Assembly (NCBI GenBank): GCA_019914995.1
Contig: CM034136.1
Span: 7,451,787 to 7,515,786 of the forward strand
Source of the DNA: Acanthochlamys bracteata
Taxonomy: Eukaryota > Streptophyta > Magnoliopsida > Pandanales > Velloziaceae
DNA: 64,000 bases
Reading direction: 5' to 3'
Positions 35,814 to 49,119 of the stretch are shown in pieces. The notes under the pieces are model-generated. The model worked only from the letters and a program-made list of their open reading frames with translations. It was not told the origin of the DNA and did no database searches. The position numbers and the translations under genes are program-made. Numbering within the stretch: position 1 is the stretch's first letter; every line of letters begins with the position of its first letter.

Positions 35814-36982
35814 CTCAACAAGCAATGTAATATCAACACAAGGCAGTTGAGAAACGAGATTACTGTGCAGATTCTGAGTGTTTTTTTTTTTTCCATTTTT
35901 TACTGTTGTAAAGGAAAATAAGAGATGTTCGTTGTTCTGATTTTGTTTGTGTACAGTTGAAATTTTGTGTTTTTGGAAGAATCACTACTTGGTATACTGA
36001 AATAAAAAACAATCGCTAATTTGTTGTGTGAAATTTTTATTGTTTTTGATAAACGAGTTTTTTTTGTATCTCTAAAAAAAATAAAAATATATAATAAATA
36101 AATTTAGAATTTTATATATTTTTTAAATAAAATTATTAAATATTTATAATAATTAAAAAAACTATTTTTTTTTATAAACTAAGCCAAACGCATACATGAT
36201 AAAAAGCTCTTGACGTGATTTTAAAATAGTATTTTTTAAAATAAAAAGTATTTTTATTTTTTAAAAATATTTTTTTATTTAAAAAATAATAAAATAAGTA
36301 ATAAAAATTTTTAATACGTAAAATTTTTTATATTTTTCAAAATTTTAAATATAAAATATATTTAAAAATATAAAATTAAAAATTAAAAAATTATTTTAAA
36401 GTAAGTAATGCCAAACGCATTTTAGTTATTAACGGGAAATGTATTTTAGATCAAAACAAAAGTAAAGCGGTAGCGATTACATTTGATTTTAAGATGTGCT
36501 TATTTTTGTTTGAGCTAGAATTTTTGAAAATGCATTATTTAAAAAATAAAGTTCGAAATTAAATTCAATTTCCTTTACTTTAATGTTATAATTAAGTGAG
36601 TTTTTGGAAATGAAATTTTTAGCTTTAAAATTTGAAATTTGAAAGTAGATTTTTTGGTATAAAAATTTATTTTAAATTTTATGATTTGTAAGTTAGTTAG
36701 AAATAATTTTTTTTAAAATAAGTAAGTTAAAAGTGTTAATGGTTCTTTGAAGACATGAAAAAGCTTCCTCTTTTGTATTTCAGTTGAAAGAAATGTAACT
36801 ACATAAACTGGCTGTTTTAGGTAATGGTCAGAATAAAGGCCCAGCCCAACTATCAAAAATCATAATTGCTTAGGGACCTTCTCAGTAGTAGCGGAGGGTT
36901 TTTTGTCTTAATTTTCCCTCGAAAATTCAGAAGCGGTCACCAGAGTTTCGATCGATCGCCGCGAGATTTTTGCGTTTCGATC
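35814..36982. other. Intergenic: AT-rich element relics and ERH promoter
   Basis: From about 36050 to 36740 the sequence is nearly pure A/T. It contains GCCAAACGCAT near 36183 and again near 36411, which look like termini of one or two miniature elements. A reverse-oriented relative lies at 40093-40315. The ERH promoter follows, with GGCCCAGCCCA (about 36838) as a site II-like motif. No gene is seen. Confidence 0.45.
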
Positions 36983-39226
36983 ATGGTATTCTCTAATCTC
37001 ACTGTCTGATTCGTCGAACTTTTGGTGTTTTTGGCTTCCTCTCTCAAATTGGTGGGATTAGGGTTCTTTTAGTGCAATAAGTGAGCTTGTTGATTGAACT
37101 TCAAGTTCGAAGGTGGAAGTAGTTGGGCGCTTGATCTTGTTTGAAGGAGGTTGTAAGACTTAATTTTGATTGTTGGGGTTTTTTATTTAGTTTTCGTTGT
37201 TGCAGTGTTGCTGATTTGGGGCTGTTAGTTCCTATTTGGGTACGAATTATTGTAGATAATTGGACTTTTGAAGTAACATGTTGTTGGGGTTTCTGTTTCA
37301 GTTCTTGCTAATTTGTAGTGTAGATAATTGTTGTGAAAAGTTAAATTTTTGAAGCAGCTTTGAAGAGATTGACCTATGATGGTAAGGATTCGAATGCGTT
37401 GCTTATTGCTTGAAATTAGTGCTATGCGGTATTAAGCTTCTGCCATCACGTACTTAATAGTCATCATTACTTGGGATGATTCGCTCGCAATCATTAGTAG
37501 TCACCAAAATAGTACATTATGAAGCAGATTCCTTCACCAAGTGCTGGTTGTTGGATGTTGAGTTTGCTCTTATTGTCTAAATATAATTGTGTGAATGAGC
37601 TATTCTTTTAACCTGATATAGCATGGTGAGTTACTGATTATCTTGATGCAGGGTGACAAACATACTATTATTTTGATGCAAACATCTCCAAACAGAGCAA
37701 CAAGGACGTTTATGGATTATGACTCTATCTCCCAAGCTATGGATGGTACTAGTCGCAGCTTCTCTTATAGTTACTTTGTATGAAATGAATGCTTATATTT
37801 CGAACACTTCATTGCTGATGGAAATTATGTGAACATCATTTTACTATTACACCCACATTTGGAACTTTTATTATTCTAAAGCAACTACTAAGATAGGACA
37901 TGTTGAGATAATGCAAATGTACAGCTGAATTGTAAGTATCTGGTGTCAGTCCAAGTACTATTTAGTTGATATTGTCATAATATGCATTAATAACAGAAAT
38001 GACTTTTGTTTAAAGTGAGAGTGCTACTTCTGTAGTTACAGCTACTTGGTTTGGCATTGTACTCAAGAGAAGTGTTTTCCTATTTCTTGGTTTAACTAGG
38101 ACAATAACAGGTGGGATGGTAAATGCTTGATTATCTGCTAAGGGTGAGTGTTGAAACATCAAGTTAAAGTAATCATAGAAGTCAGGTTTTCTTATTGGTC
38201 ACTGGAAACATCTTATACAGTTGTCTTTGTTAGTATAGATTGCATATAATTGTATGCTATGGAGTGGCACTTTCCTTCTAGACCCTTAAAAATTGTAATT
38301 AAATGATCTATGTCTGCTTATTGCATAGCAGAAACTATTTTTTTCAGCCATTTACTCGAGGATAGATTGGCATATGCAATCTTAAGGGCATACTTAAAGC
38401 TACGCCTGTAGGTGGTTTATATGAATTCAACTTTTTTTCCTTTACGTTTTAGAACCATTGTGCAAATCATTTTTGCATTTTGATGTTTGGTACGAGTTTC
38501 TTAAAGAGTAAAAAGAGATGTAAGCTGGAAATAATGAGTACATACTTGTGCCTTCAAACTGTTGCTTCCTGCGATAGTTTCTGGTATATGCGACATTGGA
38601 TCTGTTACATAAGGTTTGGGAACTTAATGCATGTTTCAAGACAATTTTAGGGATGATTGCATGCCAGGTTGTTTCTTTGCTTTCTCAGGTTCAGACCACA
38701 TCTCCAGTATATCGTTATAGGCCAGACTGTGATTGCGCATGGTTTTAGACGAGATATACTTTGAAATCCTGGTGCAAGCCATTGTACTGCAATGCAAATG
38801 TAGATGACTTTTGTCCCTTCTTTGGTTGCTCAGAATACAATATTTTCCCTGGTAGAATGCATCTTTTTCGGGTTAAGATAAATAGTATATACCGTTTTAA
38901 ATATTGCTATGCCATTGTCTGCAGGAATTTGTGGTCTATATGAGAGAAAACTTAGAGAGATCAGTCCAAATATTCGGAACATCAGTTATGATATTAATGA
39001 TCTCTACAATTTCATCGACGGACTAACTGATCTGAGCGCGCTCGTGTAAGGGCATTTTAGTTTTTCACATTCTGGAATCATTATAGTGTTATCCGGCAAC
39101 TAATCAGTTTATCCTTTATTGTTTAACTGTAGTTATGATCATAATATCCAAGCTTATATACCATGGGATCGCCAGTGGATAAAGAGGAAGACGTTTGAAC
39201 ACCTTAAGAGGCTTGCATCACGGTGA
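36983..39226 (+). CDS. ERH: Enhancer of rudimentary homolog
   Basis: Four exons give 103 residues. Exon 1 contributes only the ATG (36983-36985); the others are 37652-37745, 38925-39045 and 39133-39226. The sequence runs MGDKHTIILMQTSPNRATRT, MDYDSISQAMDGICGLYERK, NISYDINDLYNFIDGL, TDLSALVYDH and WDRQWIKRKTFEHLKRLA, which is a full-length plant ERH. ERH is a small dimeric nuclear protein linked to splicing and transcription complexes in animals and to meiotic mRNA removal in fission yeast. Its plant partners are poorly known. An in-frame ATG in the first intron (37646) would give an alternative start two codons upstream of the exon 2 frame (Met-Gln-Gly-Asp). All phases agree. Confidence 0.93.
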
Positions 39227-41906
39227 TGTAAGATTAACGAGTTCATGTTGTGCCGCCCCTTAGGCTGTAATTAAGGTTATGCCATTCTCAAAGCCAACTA
39301 TATGATCACATTTTCCTGTGATAGTAATGAAATAGAAGTTGTAATCTATAAAGACGAGTATTGGTTTCTTCAGGTTTCTTGACATAATGTGAATCATACT
39401 CTGAATTTTCTTAATGTGGTTATGTTGTCTTGTATAATGATTGAATGTATTGTAGGATTGAAAAATAAGGGATGTGGAAACAGGAAAGCCTCTCCAGATC
39501 CTTGCGGGAGCTAGGAAAAGATAAATAGATAAGTTTTGTTAGATGTGGTTCATATGGCTTGACATATAGAGAGTAGTACTTTTCACTTCATGCGTGCTCA
39601 TTAAATTTTGCATTTGAAAGAAACCTACAATTTGTGTCGAGAGAGAGAGGGAGAGAATAATGTGGGATGTGGATGTTTCTCTTTTTCCGTTTTAAAACTT
39701 TTGAAACAAATTGGTGGCTTGATCTGTGTTTATGTTTATGTATGTTCTGTCTTGTGTTTGATTCTGTCTTCTTCTCCTGCTGCTGTCAGCTGATGATGAC
39801 ATTATTGTCCAATTGCTAATGCCAATCATTTATTCCTTTTCTTTACTAATTAATCTTTTTGTGTTTAAAGATGATTAGTTAATAATAATAATTATTATTA
39901 TTTCTGTAGCTCGAAAGAAATGAAAGCTGCTTCTTCTTTGACATTAATTCATAATTACTTTGACAGAAGTAGATTAATAATTACTTTGGCTTTATTGAAT
40001 CAAATGATTTCATAATTCATCTGGAAAGTTAAAATTTGATTTTAAGTTTAATTGTTGGCTTCTGACTTATGCAACAAGAAATGATTTCGGCTGCATTTGG
40101 TAGTTTTTTAACTTTTCTTAAATTTATATTTTTTAATATATATTTTATAAATACTTAAAAAAATTATTAAAAAATTTAAATAATATAAAAAAAATTTACG
40201 TAATAAAATTTTTTTATTGTATAAACTTTATTATTTTTTTAAAAATAAAAATAAAAAATTTATTTTTCAAAAAAAAATAAAAATATTTTTTATTTTAAAA
40301 AATTCGATTCAATTAAGCAATTTCAAACCCACACTTCATTACACATCAAATTCACATTTTTAGCATATCAGGTCCATAGAGATCTGTTTTAGCAAATATA
40401 GGTCCCTGATAATCTATTTTAGCAAATATAGGCCCAAGTTTACTTTATTTTTTGGTATACAAGTACCTGCCTTGATTGTTAACTTGAGAAAATGAATAAT
40501 ATTTTTTATTGATCCTGATTATGCGGTGCTTAATATTGAGAATATTTGAAAACGACCGTCTAAGTATATCCAAATATAATAATTTGAAAAGAAAAGAAAT
40601 CTTTAAGTCGTAGTTAACTTCTTCCGAATTTTCTTTAATTTAGGATTTGGTAAAGATGGACTTGATCTCTTTGGTCTTTCATTTTTTTCTATAATAATTT
40701 GAAGAAACTTCTGCGGTATTGCATTGCAATTCGTCACTGTATACGAAAAAGCAACCAAAAAAATCTTATTGCAATTTCTTTCAAAGTAAAAAAATCATAA
40801 GTTCCAAATTAACAAAACTATCACTATTCAAAATAAATGCATTTTAGTTCTAAATTATCTTCGTATAACAAGAAGACAAATTTCGTATAATTTGAAAAAA
40901 TAATACTTAACGAGCTAAAGACATTTACGCAAAACTTTAAAATTAAAAACGAATGAGAAAATCTACGTAGTAACGAAATGTAATCTTATTGGTCCTTACA
41001 TTTATATGTAGGCCTTTAAAAAATATCTGATGTCGCTAACGATTACTAATTTTTGTCTTATTACCTCTGCGTAATTAATTGAACATAGCTGAAATTATAA
41101 AAGAGGTTATATAGGTCTGATTTTGCAAATAATCATGTATGTAGTGCTGTATTTGAGTTGTAGTTGTTTATCTTCATCTTCTTTCTCTGCTCTGCAAGAG
41201 AAAGAAAGACCCTTTTCTTTTTTGCCTCCGAAGCAAGTTTCCTCTCTCCCGCAACGAAAAGAAAAAAGAAATCATCAAAACCTAATTCCCAATTTCGTCG
41301 ATGAACAAGAACACACGAAATCAAGCTTTGATTCCATTCAATTAATTCAATTCGATTTAGTTCTACTTTAATCTGATTCCTCATTTGATTTTGGGAATTT
41401 GTTTCTTGGAAATCAACTCAACTCTCTCTCTCTTTCCCCCAAGTAATCCTCAGTTAATTGGATTGATTCCTTTTTCGTTTTGCCGCCGCGTTTCTTCTTT
41501 CTTTCGCCCCAGGGTTTACTTTGCTCTCACGATTTAAATCCACCACCCAGAAGGAATCGGTTGCCGAAAAGATCGAGTCTTTCGGTGTTGTATATCACTG
41601 TTCTTCTGTTTGGGGAATTTTTTATTTTATTTTTGTGCTAAAAAAGTTGGAATATTTTCAAGGTTGCTTAAGATAATAATAACATTCTGAAAGAGGAAGA
41701 AGAAGGAATATTCTGTTCAGCTGTTACGGGTTTTGTACATGGTAGCAACTAGTGGTGAAGATTTTTAATTTCTGGTTGGTAATCGAATTTGGGGAATCAT
41801 TAGATTGTTGATTGAAGGGTTTCTGTTATGTGATTGAAGATACTGGAATTTCGGTAGTCGGGGCTGAAAAATTTTGGAAATTTGGTGTTTGGGTGTGGTG
41901 GAGACG
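39227..41906. other. Intergenic region and ATG11 5' leader
   Basis: It contains a GA microsatellite (about 39641-39656), an AT-rich relic (40093-40315) related in reverse orientation to 36183-36420, and a 25-bp direct duplication (40381-40405 and 40411-40435). The last few hundred bases are pyrimidine-rich and look like the ATG11 5' UTR. No other gene is supported. Confidence 0.4.
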
Positions 41907-44900
41907 ATGAGCTCCGCCTCAACTGTGACGACTTCCGGTGAAGAGTTTGTTCCTGGACAGAAACTCTTGGTCCACGTCGCAGAGAATGGGCACAGCTTTG
42001 AATTTGAGTGTGATGGGTCGACACCTGTTGAGGCTGTCCAGCGTTCAATAGAATGCCTGTGTAGCGTGCCATTAGCCGACCAGCTATTGTTGTGCCATAA
42101 TACTTCTTTGGATCCACAGCAATCGTTGGCTTACTACAAGCTTCCACAAGATGATCGAGAAGTTTTCTTATATAATAAAGCTCGTCTTCATGCTGATGCA
42201 CCACGCCCGCTGCCTGAAAGCATTGAAATACCTGAACCACAACTTCCGCCCCCACCATCAACATCTCAATGCTCTCACCCTTTGGATAATGCGTCTGATC
42301 CTGCTATGAAGGCATTGGCATCTTATGAGCACCAATTCAGATACCACTTTCAGCTGGCCAATGCGGTATATGGATCAACACAGGCCAAATTTGAGGTCTG
42401 CAAGAGATTGTTGAGGGAGCAACAGGTGCAGGAAAGGGCGTTGGAGACAGCACGAGGTAATCTTGAACATACATATAGAAAGCTGCAGCAGAGATATAAT
42501 GAGTTTGTCCGGTGTTTTGCACAACAGAATCGGTCTCATTCCGAGCTGTTAGCAAACTTTGCAAGGGACATACAACGGCTTAGGACATTGAAGCTTCATC
42601 CTGTACTGCAGTCCAAGGGCCGTCAGTGTTTGCTGGATTTAGTGAAGGAGGGGGAATTGAGGAAGTGGGCAGATGTTTGTGGAGTGTCTCACAGGCAGTT
42701 TGAGACAAAGGTGTCTCAGTTAAAGCTGAATTTCACTGAGCTGAAGAGGAGATTGGTTAGTGTTTTATCTGGGATGAGCTCTCTAAGGAGCAAAGAACTG
42801 GAGGTTGCAATCAAAGAACATCAAAAAATTCTGAGTGACCAGAAAAGTGTGATGCAATCTTTGAGGTAAGCTTTGCCTGTTTACCATTTCTACGAAATTT
42901 ATTCTAATGATGACATAAAGATAAAGTAATAATTATCTTCAATGTTGTTTCTGTTTACTTATTCATCTTTTGCTGAACCTAGGCACATATGTTATATTTT
43001 AGACTTGCAATTCCCATAGCAACTATGTCTATCTCAATTCTGCAGTTCTGTTTGTTCGACAACCCATTCTATGTCTGTGCCAGACCTTTTTGGCTTCTAC
43101 TACTATATGCAAGCACAAGTTGGATCTTACCCTTGTGTCTTTTTAATGCAGTAAGGATGTCAACACTGTGAAGAAACTTGTGGATGATTGCTTGAGCTGC
43201 CAGGTTTCAGCTTCACTGTATCCTCATGATGCCGTGTCAGCTCTTGGCCCCATGTACAATGTTCATGAAAAGGATCACCTCCCAAAAGTTCAATCATGTG
43301 ATCATGCGATATCGAAACTATTAGAGAAATGCAAGAGCAGAAAGAATGATATGAACTCTCGTGTGCATATGTGCATGCAAACTGTCAAAACTGTTCAATT
43401 TAGCATTAGAGATATGATGAACGAGCTTCATGCATTCCAGGAGGTCATGGGGCATCAGGATAAGGATTTTGAGAATATAAAATTTGTTAGTGGAATTACA
43501 CATGCCTATAGAGCTTCCCTTGCTGAAGTTGTAAGAAGGAAATCTTCCTTGAAGTTGTACATGGGCCTTGCTGGACAGTTGGCAGAGAAGCTAGCCTCTG
43601 AAAGGGAAGCTGAGATTAGAAGGCGAGAGGAGTTCTTCAAATCGTGGGGTAAATACATACCACAAGATATGCTGGCATCAATGGGACTATTTGATTCTCC
43701 CAGTCAGTGTGATGTTAATATATCACCTTTTGATACCAATTTGTTGGATATTGATGTGGCTGATGTGGAAAGGTTTGCTCCGCAGAATGTAGTTGGTGTG
43801 CTATCAAAATATGAGAGAAGTGGATTAGTGAATGCACCGTCAGAAACATCTAGTGCCATCCATGAGAGGTCAGAATCTGTGGAGATCCTTGGTGTGTATG
43901 GATCAGTAGATGTAGCTGGTACAAATAAGATAGAAGTTGAGAATGCATGGTTGAAGGCTGAATTAGCTTCCGCGATTGCTATAATCTGTTCTTTCAGTGC
44001 AGAAGTTGGATATATCTCTATTGATGATGGTACACCTGATGACATGCTAAAAAATATAAAGGAAAAAACTGTTGAAGCTCTTCGGATGAAAGACGAGTAT
44101 GCAAAACATCTTCAGTCAATGATTGATATGAAGCAATCACAATGTTTATCTTATGAGAAGCGCATCCATGAACTTGAGCAGCGATTAGCAGATCAATATT
44201 TGCAGGGGCAAAAACTTTCAGCCAGCAATGATACTTTGGAGAATCCTTTAGGCCTTAAGGGTGACGACAAATCTGGAATATCAGGACTCGGAGAATCCCA
44301 CATTCCTTTCGTATCTACTGAGCCCATGGATGAGGCCTCATACTCATCCGTTTTGTTGGAACAAAAGCTTGACCAAAGCTGTGGGCAACAAGGTAAACAA
44401 GAAGGTGGAGATGAAAATATGACTGATCTGTCTAGCATGCGTGATATGGATTCGTCAATGTTGGAGCTGCTTCGGGTTGAGCAAGTTGGTGAAAATGAAG
44501 AGCACAAAAGTGTTGCTGCTCAGAAAAACCCTCAAGAATATGTAGAAAGAGACAATAAGCTTATGGCAGCACATGTGAATGTGGCTGTAGAAAGCAGTTC
44601 TTCTGCTGACAACATGGTGGAACCTCCAAATATATTATCTGGAGAAACTGCTACTGAACAAACTGAAGACTCTGAGAACAGGGATATAATTGAGATACAA
44701 AATGCCCTCTCAGAGAAATCAAAGCAATGTGAAGAAGCAGAGAAAAAACTAAAGGCAGCTCTTGATGAGGTTAGCTCTCTCAAGAGAGAGTTGGAGATCA
44801 GTCGTAACCTGCTCGATGAATCTCAGGTAAACCAACATGCCATCAAGGAAACTCTTGAATATACGCCTTCTTCAGCTAGATGCTGATCATGCGCTAGGTT

Positions 44901-47829
44901 TACTCACTTTTTTAAAATTAGTCTTAGTGATGTTTTAGCCCCTTTGAATCCTAGTTAATTTTTTAGTTGATTGATTCAGCCCCAATTTCTTCTTGTATTG
45001 CTAGTCTTATTTGGAACATATTGATCCCTACCTAGTATACATGTATACTTAAGTAAAGTGTATAGATTTGTTTGCTTCAAAAGTTAACACATAAACCAAC
45101 ATGTTTATCTAAGTCTCGTACCGGTATATTTTATTTACTAATTTATAAATTATTGAATAGGTAACTGACATAGTTAAATTCTTTTTCTGAGATTTCTTTG
45201 GCTTGAAAGAGAAGTTAATATTAAATATTGGTGATTAATTGATCCTGATTATGCTTTTATATGTAGATATTTGTTTTATTTATTTGGAATTTACATAAGT
45301 TATGATGTAGAACAATAATAGATAATAAAGCAAGTGAATAGTAACTTTTTGGTTTTTTTTTATGCATTTCTGTTTCTCTGATTGCATGCTTCTTTTGCCT
45401 TAAACGACTCAAGGGCCTTATCGCTAGTGTTTTTTTGTTGATGCAGATGAACTGTGCACACTTGGAGAATTGTCTGCATGAAGCAAGAGAAGAAGCCCAC
45501 ACAAACTTATGTGCTGCAGATAGAAGGGCCTCAGAGTATAGCGCCTTACGTACAACTGCAGTGAAGATGCGGAGCCTGTTTGAAAGATTTCGTAGTTGTG
45601 TTACTGCTCCTGTTGGAGTCGCTAGTTTTGCGGACTCTCTACGTTCGTTAGCTATTTCTCTGGCCAGGTATAAAAACATAACTCTCTAAATCTAAACTTT
45701 TTCTCTTTGTTAATATGGAGGATCTGTATGCTATAAGTGGTGACTAATTGCTTACTGTAGTATATACTACTAATACTAAATCTCTATATCTCTCTGTAAA
45801 CCATACAACACGGGGGAGTTCCAATTCTTTTGTAACTTCCAATTGCTATAGATGGTAGCAAATTTACATTCAGATATACCACACTTTGGTTTATGGCTAT
45901 TTCCCAATTTCACCAAAAATCTTTCGAACCATGAGTGTTTCTGCCACATGAAAATTGATTCAGACGTAGAGTGGTATTGTTGTGATAGTCTCTTATTGCA
46001 AAAGTGGCTGATAAACGGAATTGTGAGTTTCTAATGGGCGTTAGATATGGGTACTTTTAGTAAAAAAGAGGTGGACTAGCAATGACGTACTGTCAAGATG
46101 CTTTTGTTGGTTAATTACTTTTTTTGTGAAAGGTTCATGCTGTCTCAGCTCCTGTACATCATTAAGGACCTTGAAATTATGGAGCAGCCACTCCATCCGT
46201 GTGATCATGAATTTGTTCTTTTGTTTTACTTAGATCGATAATCTGATATGTGAATGATGATGAGAAGTTGCTATAATTTAACATGTAGTGCACATCATTT
46301 TAGAGCTGTAGTGCCTGAGCTTTGCACCATATGTAAGTCGATACTGTATTACTCTACTATATTACTTTGGCACTAGCTAGTCAGGCAGGATGATTGCTTA
46401 ACTTTAACCTTTGAAGGGTCAGTTATCTTTTTTGGTATTACTAATTCCTTGTTTGGTAGTTTAACCTGCTTGCTTGGACAGTTTGTTCCATGCAGTCGGC
46501 AATACAATAATCTGTATTATTTCTTCCCCTCAGTTCTGCGAGTGAGGATGAAGATGATGGTAGTGCAGAATTTCGTGTATGCGTCAGGGTCTTAGCTGAC
46601 AAAGTTGGGTTTCTAACACGGCATCGTGCCGAGCTATTGGAGCGGTTCTCTAGGGCTGAAGCAGCACATGGACTTCTTGTCAAGGAATTAGAGGAGAAGA
46701 AAGAGCTGATTAAGAGCTTGTACACAAAGCATCAACTGGAAAAGCAGGTCGGTAACATGTCTTATTACTTGTGGCCTTATTTAAGGATATGGCAGCTTTG
46801 AGATACTTTTTACATCAATACATTTCGTAGAACTCAACATCAAATCTCTAATAAAAGAAGGTTTTAGCATTTCTCTGAAAAACTACACCATTGAGCTAAA
46901 TTATCATACAAACCTACTATGGATAGCAGCTTAATCAAATATTGCGCAGGATGTTGAGCTTGTGTTTTGGAATGTGATATAGTTAATCAATACCTATGGA
47001 TTTCTGGCATTTGTCGAATTCTGTAAGTTTGAAAGACTTCAAAGCTTTTGGTTTAGAAAGCATAGGTCCTCTAATACCTAACTTCGTAAAATCCAGAAAA
47101 ATGAATATTGGTGCTGATAATTGTCTTTCAGCTTTTTACTTCTGTGAATCAGCTAAGTAGATCTATTTTTAATAAGCAGACTTATGAAACAGAAATAGAA
47201 AATATAATAGGATCAGTAATTCAATACCTGTGAGAACTTTTGAATTGACTTTGTTTATGTATTATGTAGTTTGCATGCTCAAGGTTGATGGTATTGTTGT
47301 GGTCTCGTACGTGTCTTTGCTGCCATCTTTTTTCATACTGTTGAGTGTGCTGGAAACCTTCTTTTGGTACTAATTGAAATGATTTTGAAGGTCTGCATAT
47401 GTATATGCCCTTTTCTTGATCAGCCTATTGTCCTTGCAGGCGAACAAGGATAGGATCTCATTTGGCCGGTTTGAGGTTCATGAGCTTGCTGCCTTTGTTC
47501 TCAATTCAAATGGGCACTATATAGCCGTCAACCAAAACTCCCCAAACTATTTCCTGTCGGCAGACTCTGTTGCCCTTTTCACGGAACAGCATCCAAATAG
47601 GCCGACTTATATTGTTGGTCAGATCGTTCACATAGAGCGCCAAGTTGTGAAGTCAGCAGTATCTTCCGGTGCCGAGGTTCGAGATCGAGTCGATTCTCTG
47701 AGCCCAGACAGGTTGACTACTACTAGTTCATTAGATGCACCCAACCCATACAGTCTTCCTGTAGGCTGTGAATACTTCATAGTAACAGTTTCAAAGTCAC
47801 CTGACACAATTCATTCAACTTCTTCCTGA
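41907..47829 (+). CDS. ATG11: Autophagy-related protein 11
   Basis: Five exons (41907-42865, 43152-44826, 45447-45667, 46534-46747, 47440-47829) join in phase to give 1152 residues, close to Arabidopsis ATG11 (At4g30790, 1148). The N-terminus has a ubiquitin-like fold (LLVHVAENGHSFEFECDGST). Long coiled coils follow, with the conserved KKLVDDCLSCQ, HDAVSALGPMYNVHEKDHLP and RREEFFKSWGKYIPQDMLAS. The C-terminal ATG11 domain includes NCAHLENCLHEAREEA, ADKVGFLTRHRAELLER, FGRFEVHELAAFVLNSNGHY and RPTYIVGQIVHIERQ. ATG11 scaffolds the ATG1-ATG13 kinase complex and supports autophagosome delivery and mitophagy; it acts in the cytosol. The ATG at 41907 was chosen because the frame upstream has no other ATG and no conservation. 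Confidence 0.96.
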
Positions 47830-48857
47830 TCTATGACTGAAATGAAGGGAGTTCTATCAAAATGTAGATAGACTACCAAAACTATCAATAGACTTTTGTT
47901 CGGTTATCTTGTACAGAAATGTTCACTTTCTCTACTGTCTGTGTATATAGATAGGCCTTAACTTGATGTAAATATTCATTCTGATAGCTCGCTATTGGCT
48001 TCAATGTCCCAGACTCCCTATGGTCTGAGAAACATGAAGTTCTCAGTTTCCTTTCAACACTTGGTTTATTTGATAAACACAACTCCAGGTTATGTATTTG
48101 GTTCTTGTTTGAAAGTTAAAACACCCTGGACATTGTCAGAATGCATTGGTCTGAAACAGTTTGTTCTGAATTCATGCCATCAACAGGTATGTGTACAGAG
48201 AAATTGCAAACTTAATAGACTTTATGATATTAAACGATTAAGCATATGCGACATTGTTATGGCGCGAGATCGCTTGGAAGACGATCTCACAAGAATCAAA
48301 GTGTAAAAGCAAGAAAAATAGAAGTAAAAGATAAAATTAATAAACTTTTCCCCCCCCTACGATTGATGCCTTGCATCCTTATTTATAGCTCGGAATTTCT
48401 CCAAGCCGATTAGAACTCTTACTACTAGAGTTCCACTCAACATCTAATTCCTAATACTATATTCTTATTCAAACTCTTACTGTTGGACTCTTAAAGAAAC
48501 ATAATTCCTGCATAGGACTCCCTATCAGCTAACTATGCTTTTTATTCATGACCTGTTTCTTTGCAGGCAATACATTTGCTTATATGTGTACTTTTACGGC
48601 CGCTCCTTCTAAGTGTGTTCCTGACAGACATGTACCTAATGTCACAAAATTAGATAAAAACAAATGTATATAGATCAATATTGTAGCTTTGGAAACCAAG
48701 ATACTATAAAAAATAATGGATAAAGCGAGACTTAACTAAATGATTGACTCGCAGAATGAAAACTCAATCAAATCTTCAAACAACATCAATGAAGAACGGC
48801 TACAACCAGCATCGGGCAGCTCAGACACTCCGGAGCAAAACTTCAAACGCTCAACTA
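47830..48857. other. Intergenic, possible LTR fragment
   Basis: After the ATG11 3' UTR, 48240-48600 has a C-run (near 48350), a TATTTATAGCTCGG box and repeats of the kind AACTCTTACT (48413, 48473). This recalls plant LTR sequence, but no paired LTR, PBS or coding region was found. It may be a degraded solo LTR. Confidence 0.25.
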
Positions 48858-49110
48858 CATACATAGTTGAAATCGAAATAAGCAATCAGAAAATGCATGT
48901 GATTGTCGATACAAGCCATGTCTTCTCTGCTACAACTAGCAAACCCCAACTCATCAGCTCGTAGTCTTGCTTCAGTCAGGCCTTTGCGGCATTAGTTCAA
49001 ATTCTTGCAACTACGCGCTTAGTCACGCTGATAGAGTTTTAGCTCAGGGTAGCATCAATCTTGGCGGTGCAAACATCTACTTTGCTTTTACCTTTGCACA
49101 TATAGAATGA
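48858..49110 (+). pseudogene. A1-type aspartic protease remnant
   Basis: A short stretch reads TYIVEIEISNQKMHVIVDTS, where intact family members have VDTGSD at the first catalytic site. After a stop and frame change, about 49 codons further on, it reads GLCGISSNSCNYALSHADRV, then INLGGANIYFAF. This fits the Cys-containing nepenthesin-type segment NYALSYGDGS. The catalytic Gly is replaced and the frame is broken, so it is a dead fragment of the N-lobe only. Arabidopsis has aspartic protease genes beside UBP22 (At5g10760/70, from memory), so this may be a remnant of an ancestral neighbour. It abuts the end of the RAD21-type pseudogene on the opposite strand. Confidence 0.6.
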
Positions 49111-49119
49111 CCAAACGCT

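Noticed and set aside
47995..48306. 103-codon frame downstream of ATG11
   Set aside because: No family similarity, no splice support, and it overlaps the ATG11 3' flank.
48240..48600. Solo LTR
   Set aside because: Only composition and a TATTTATAG-like box suggest it. There are no boundaries, target-site duplication or second copy.
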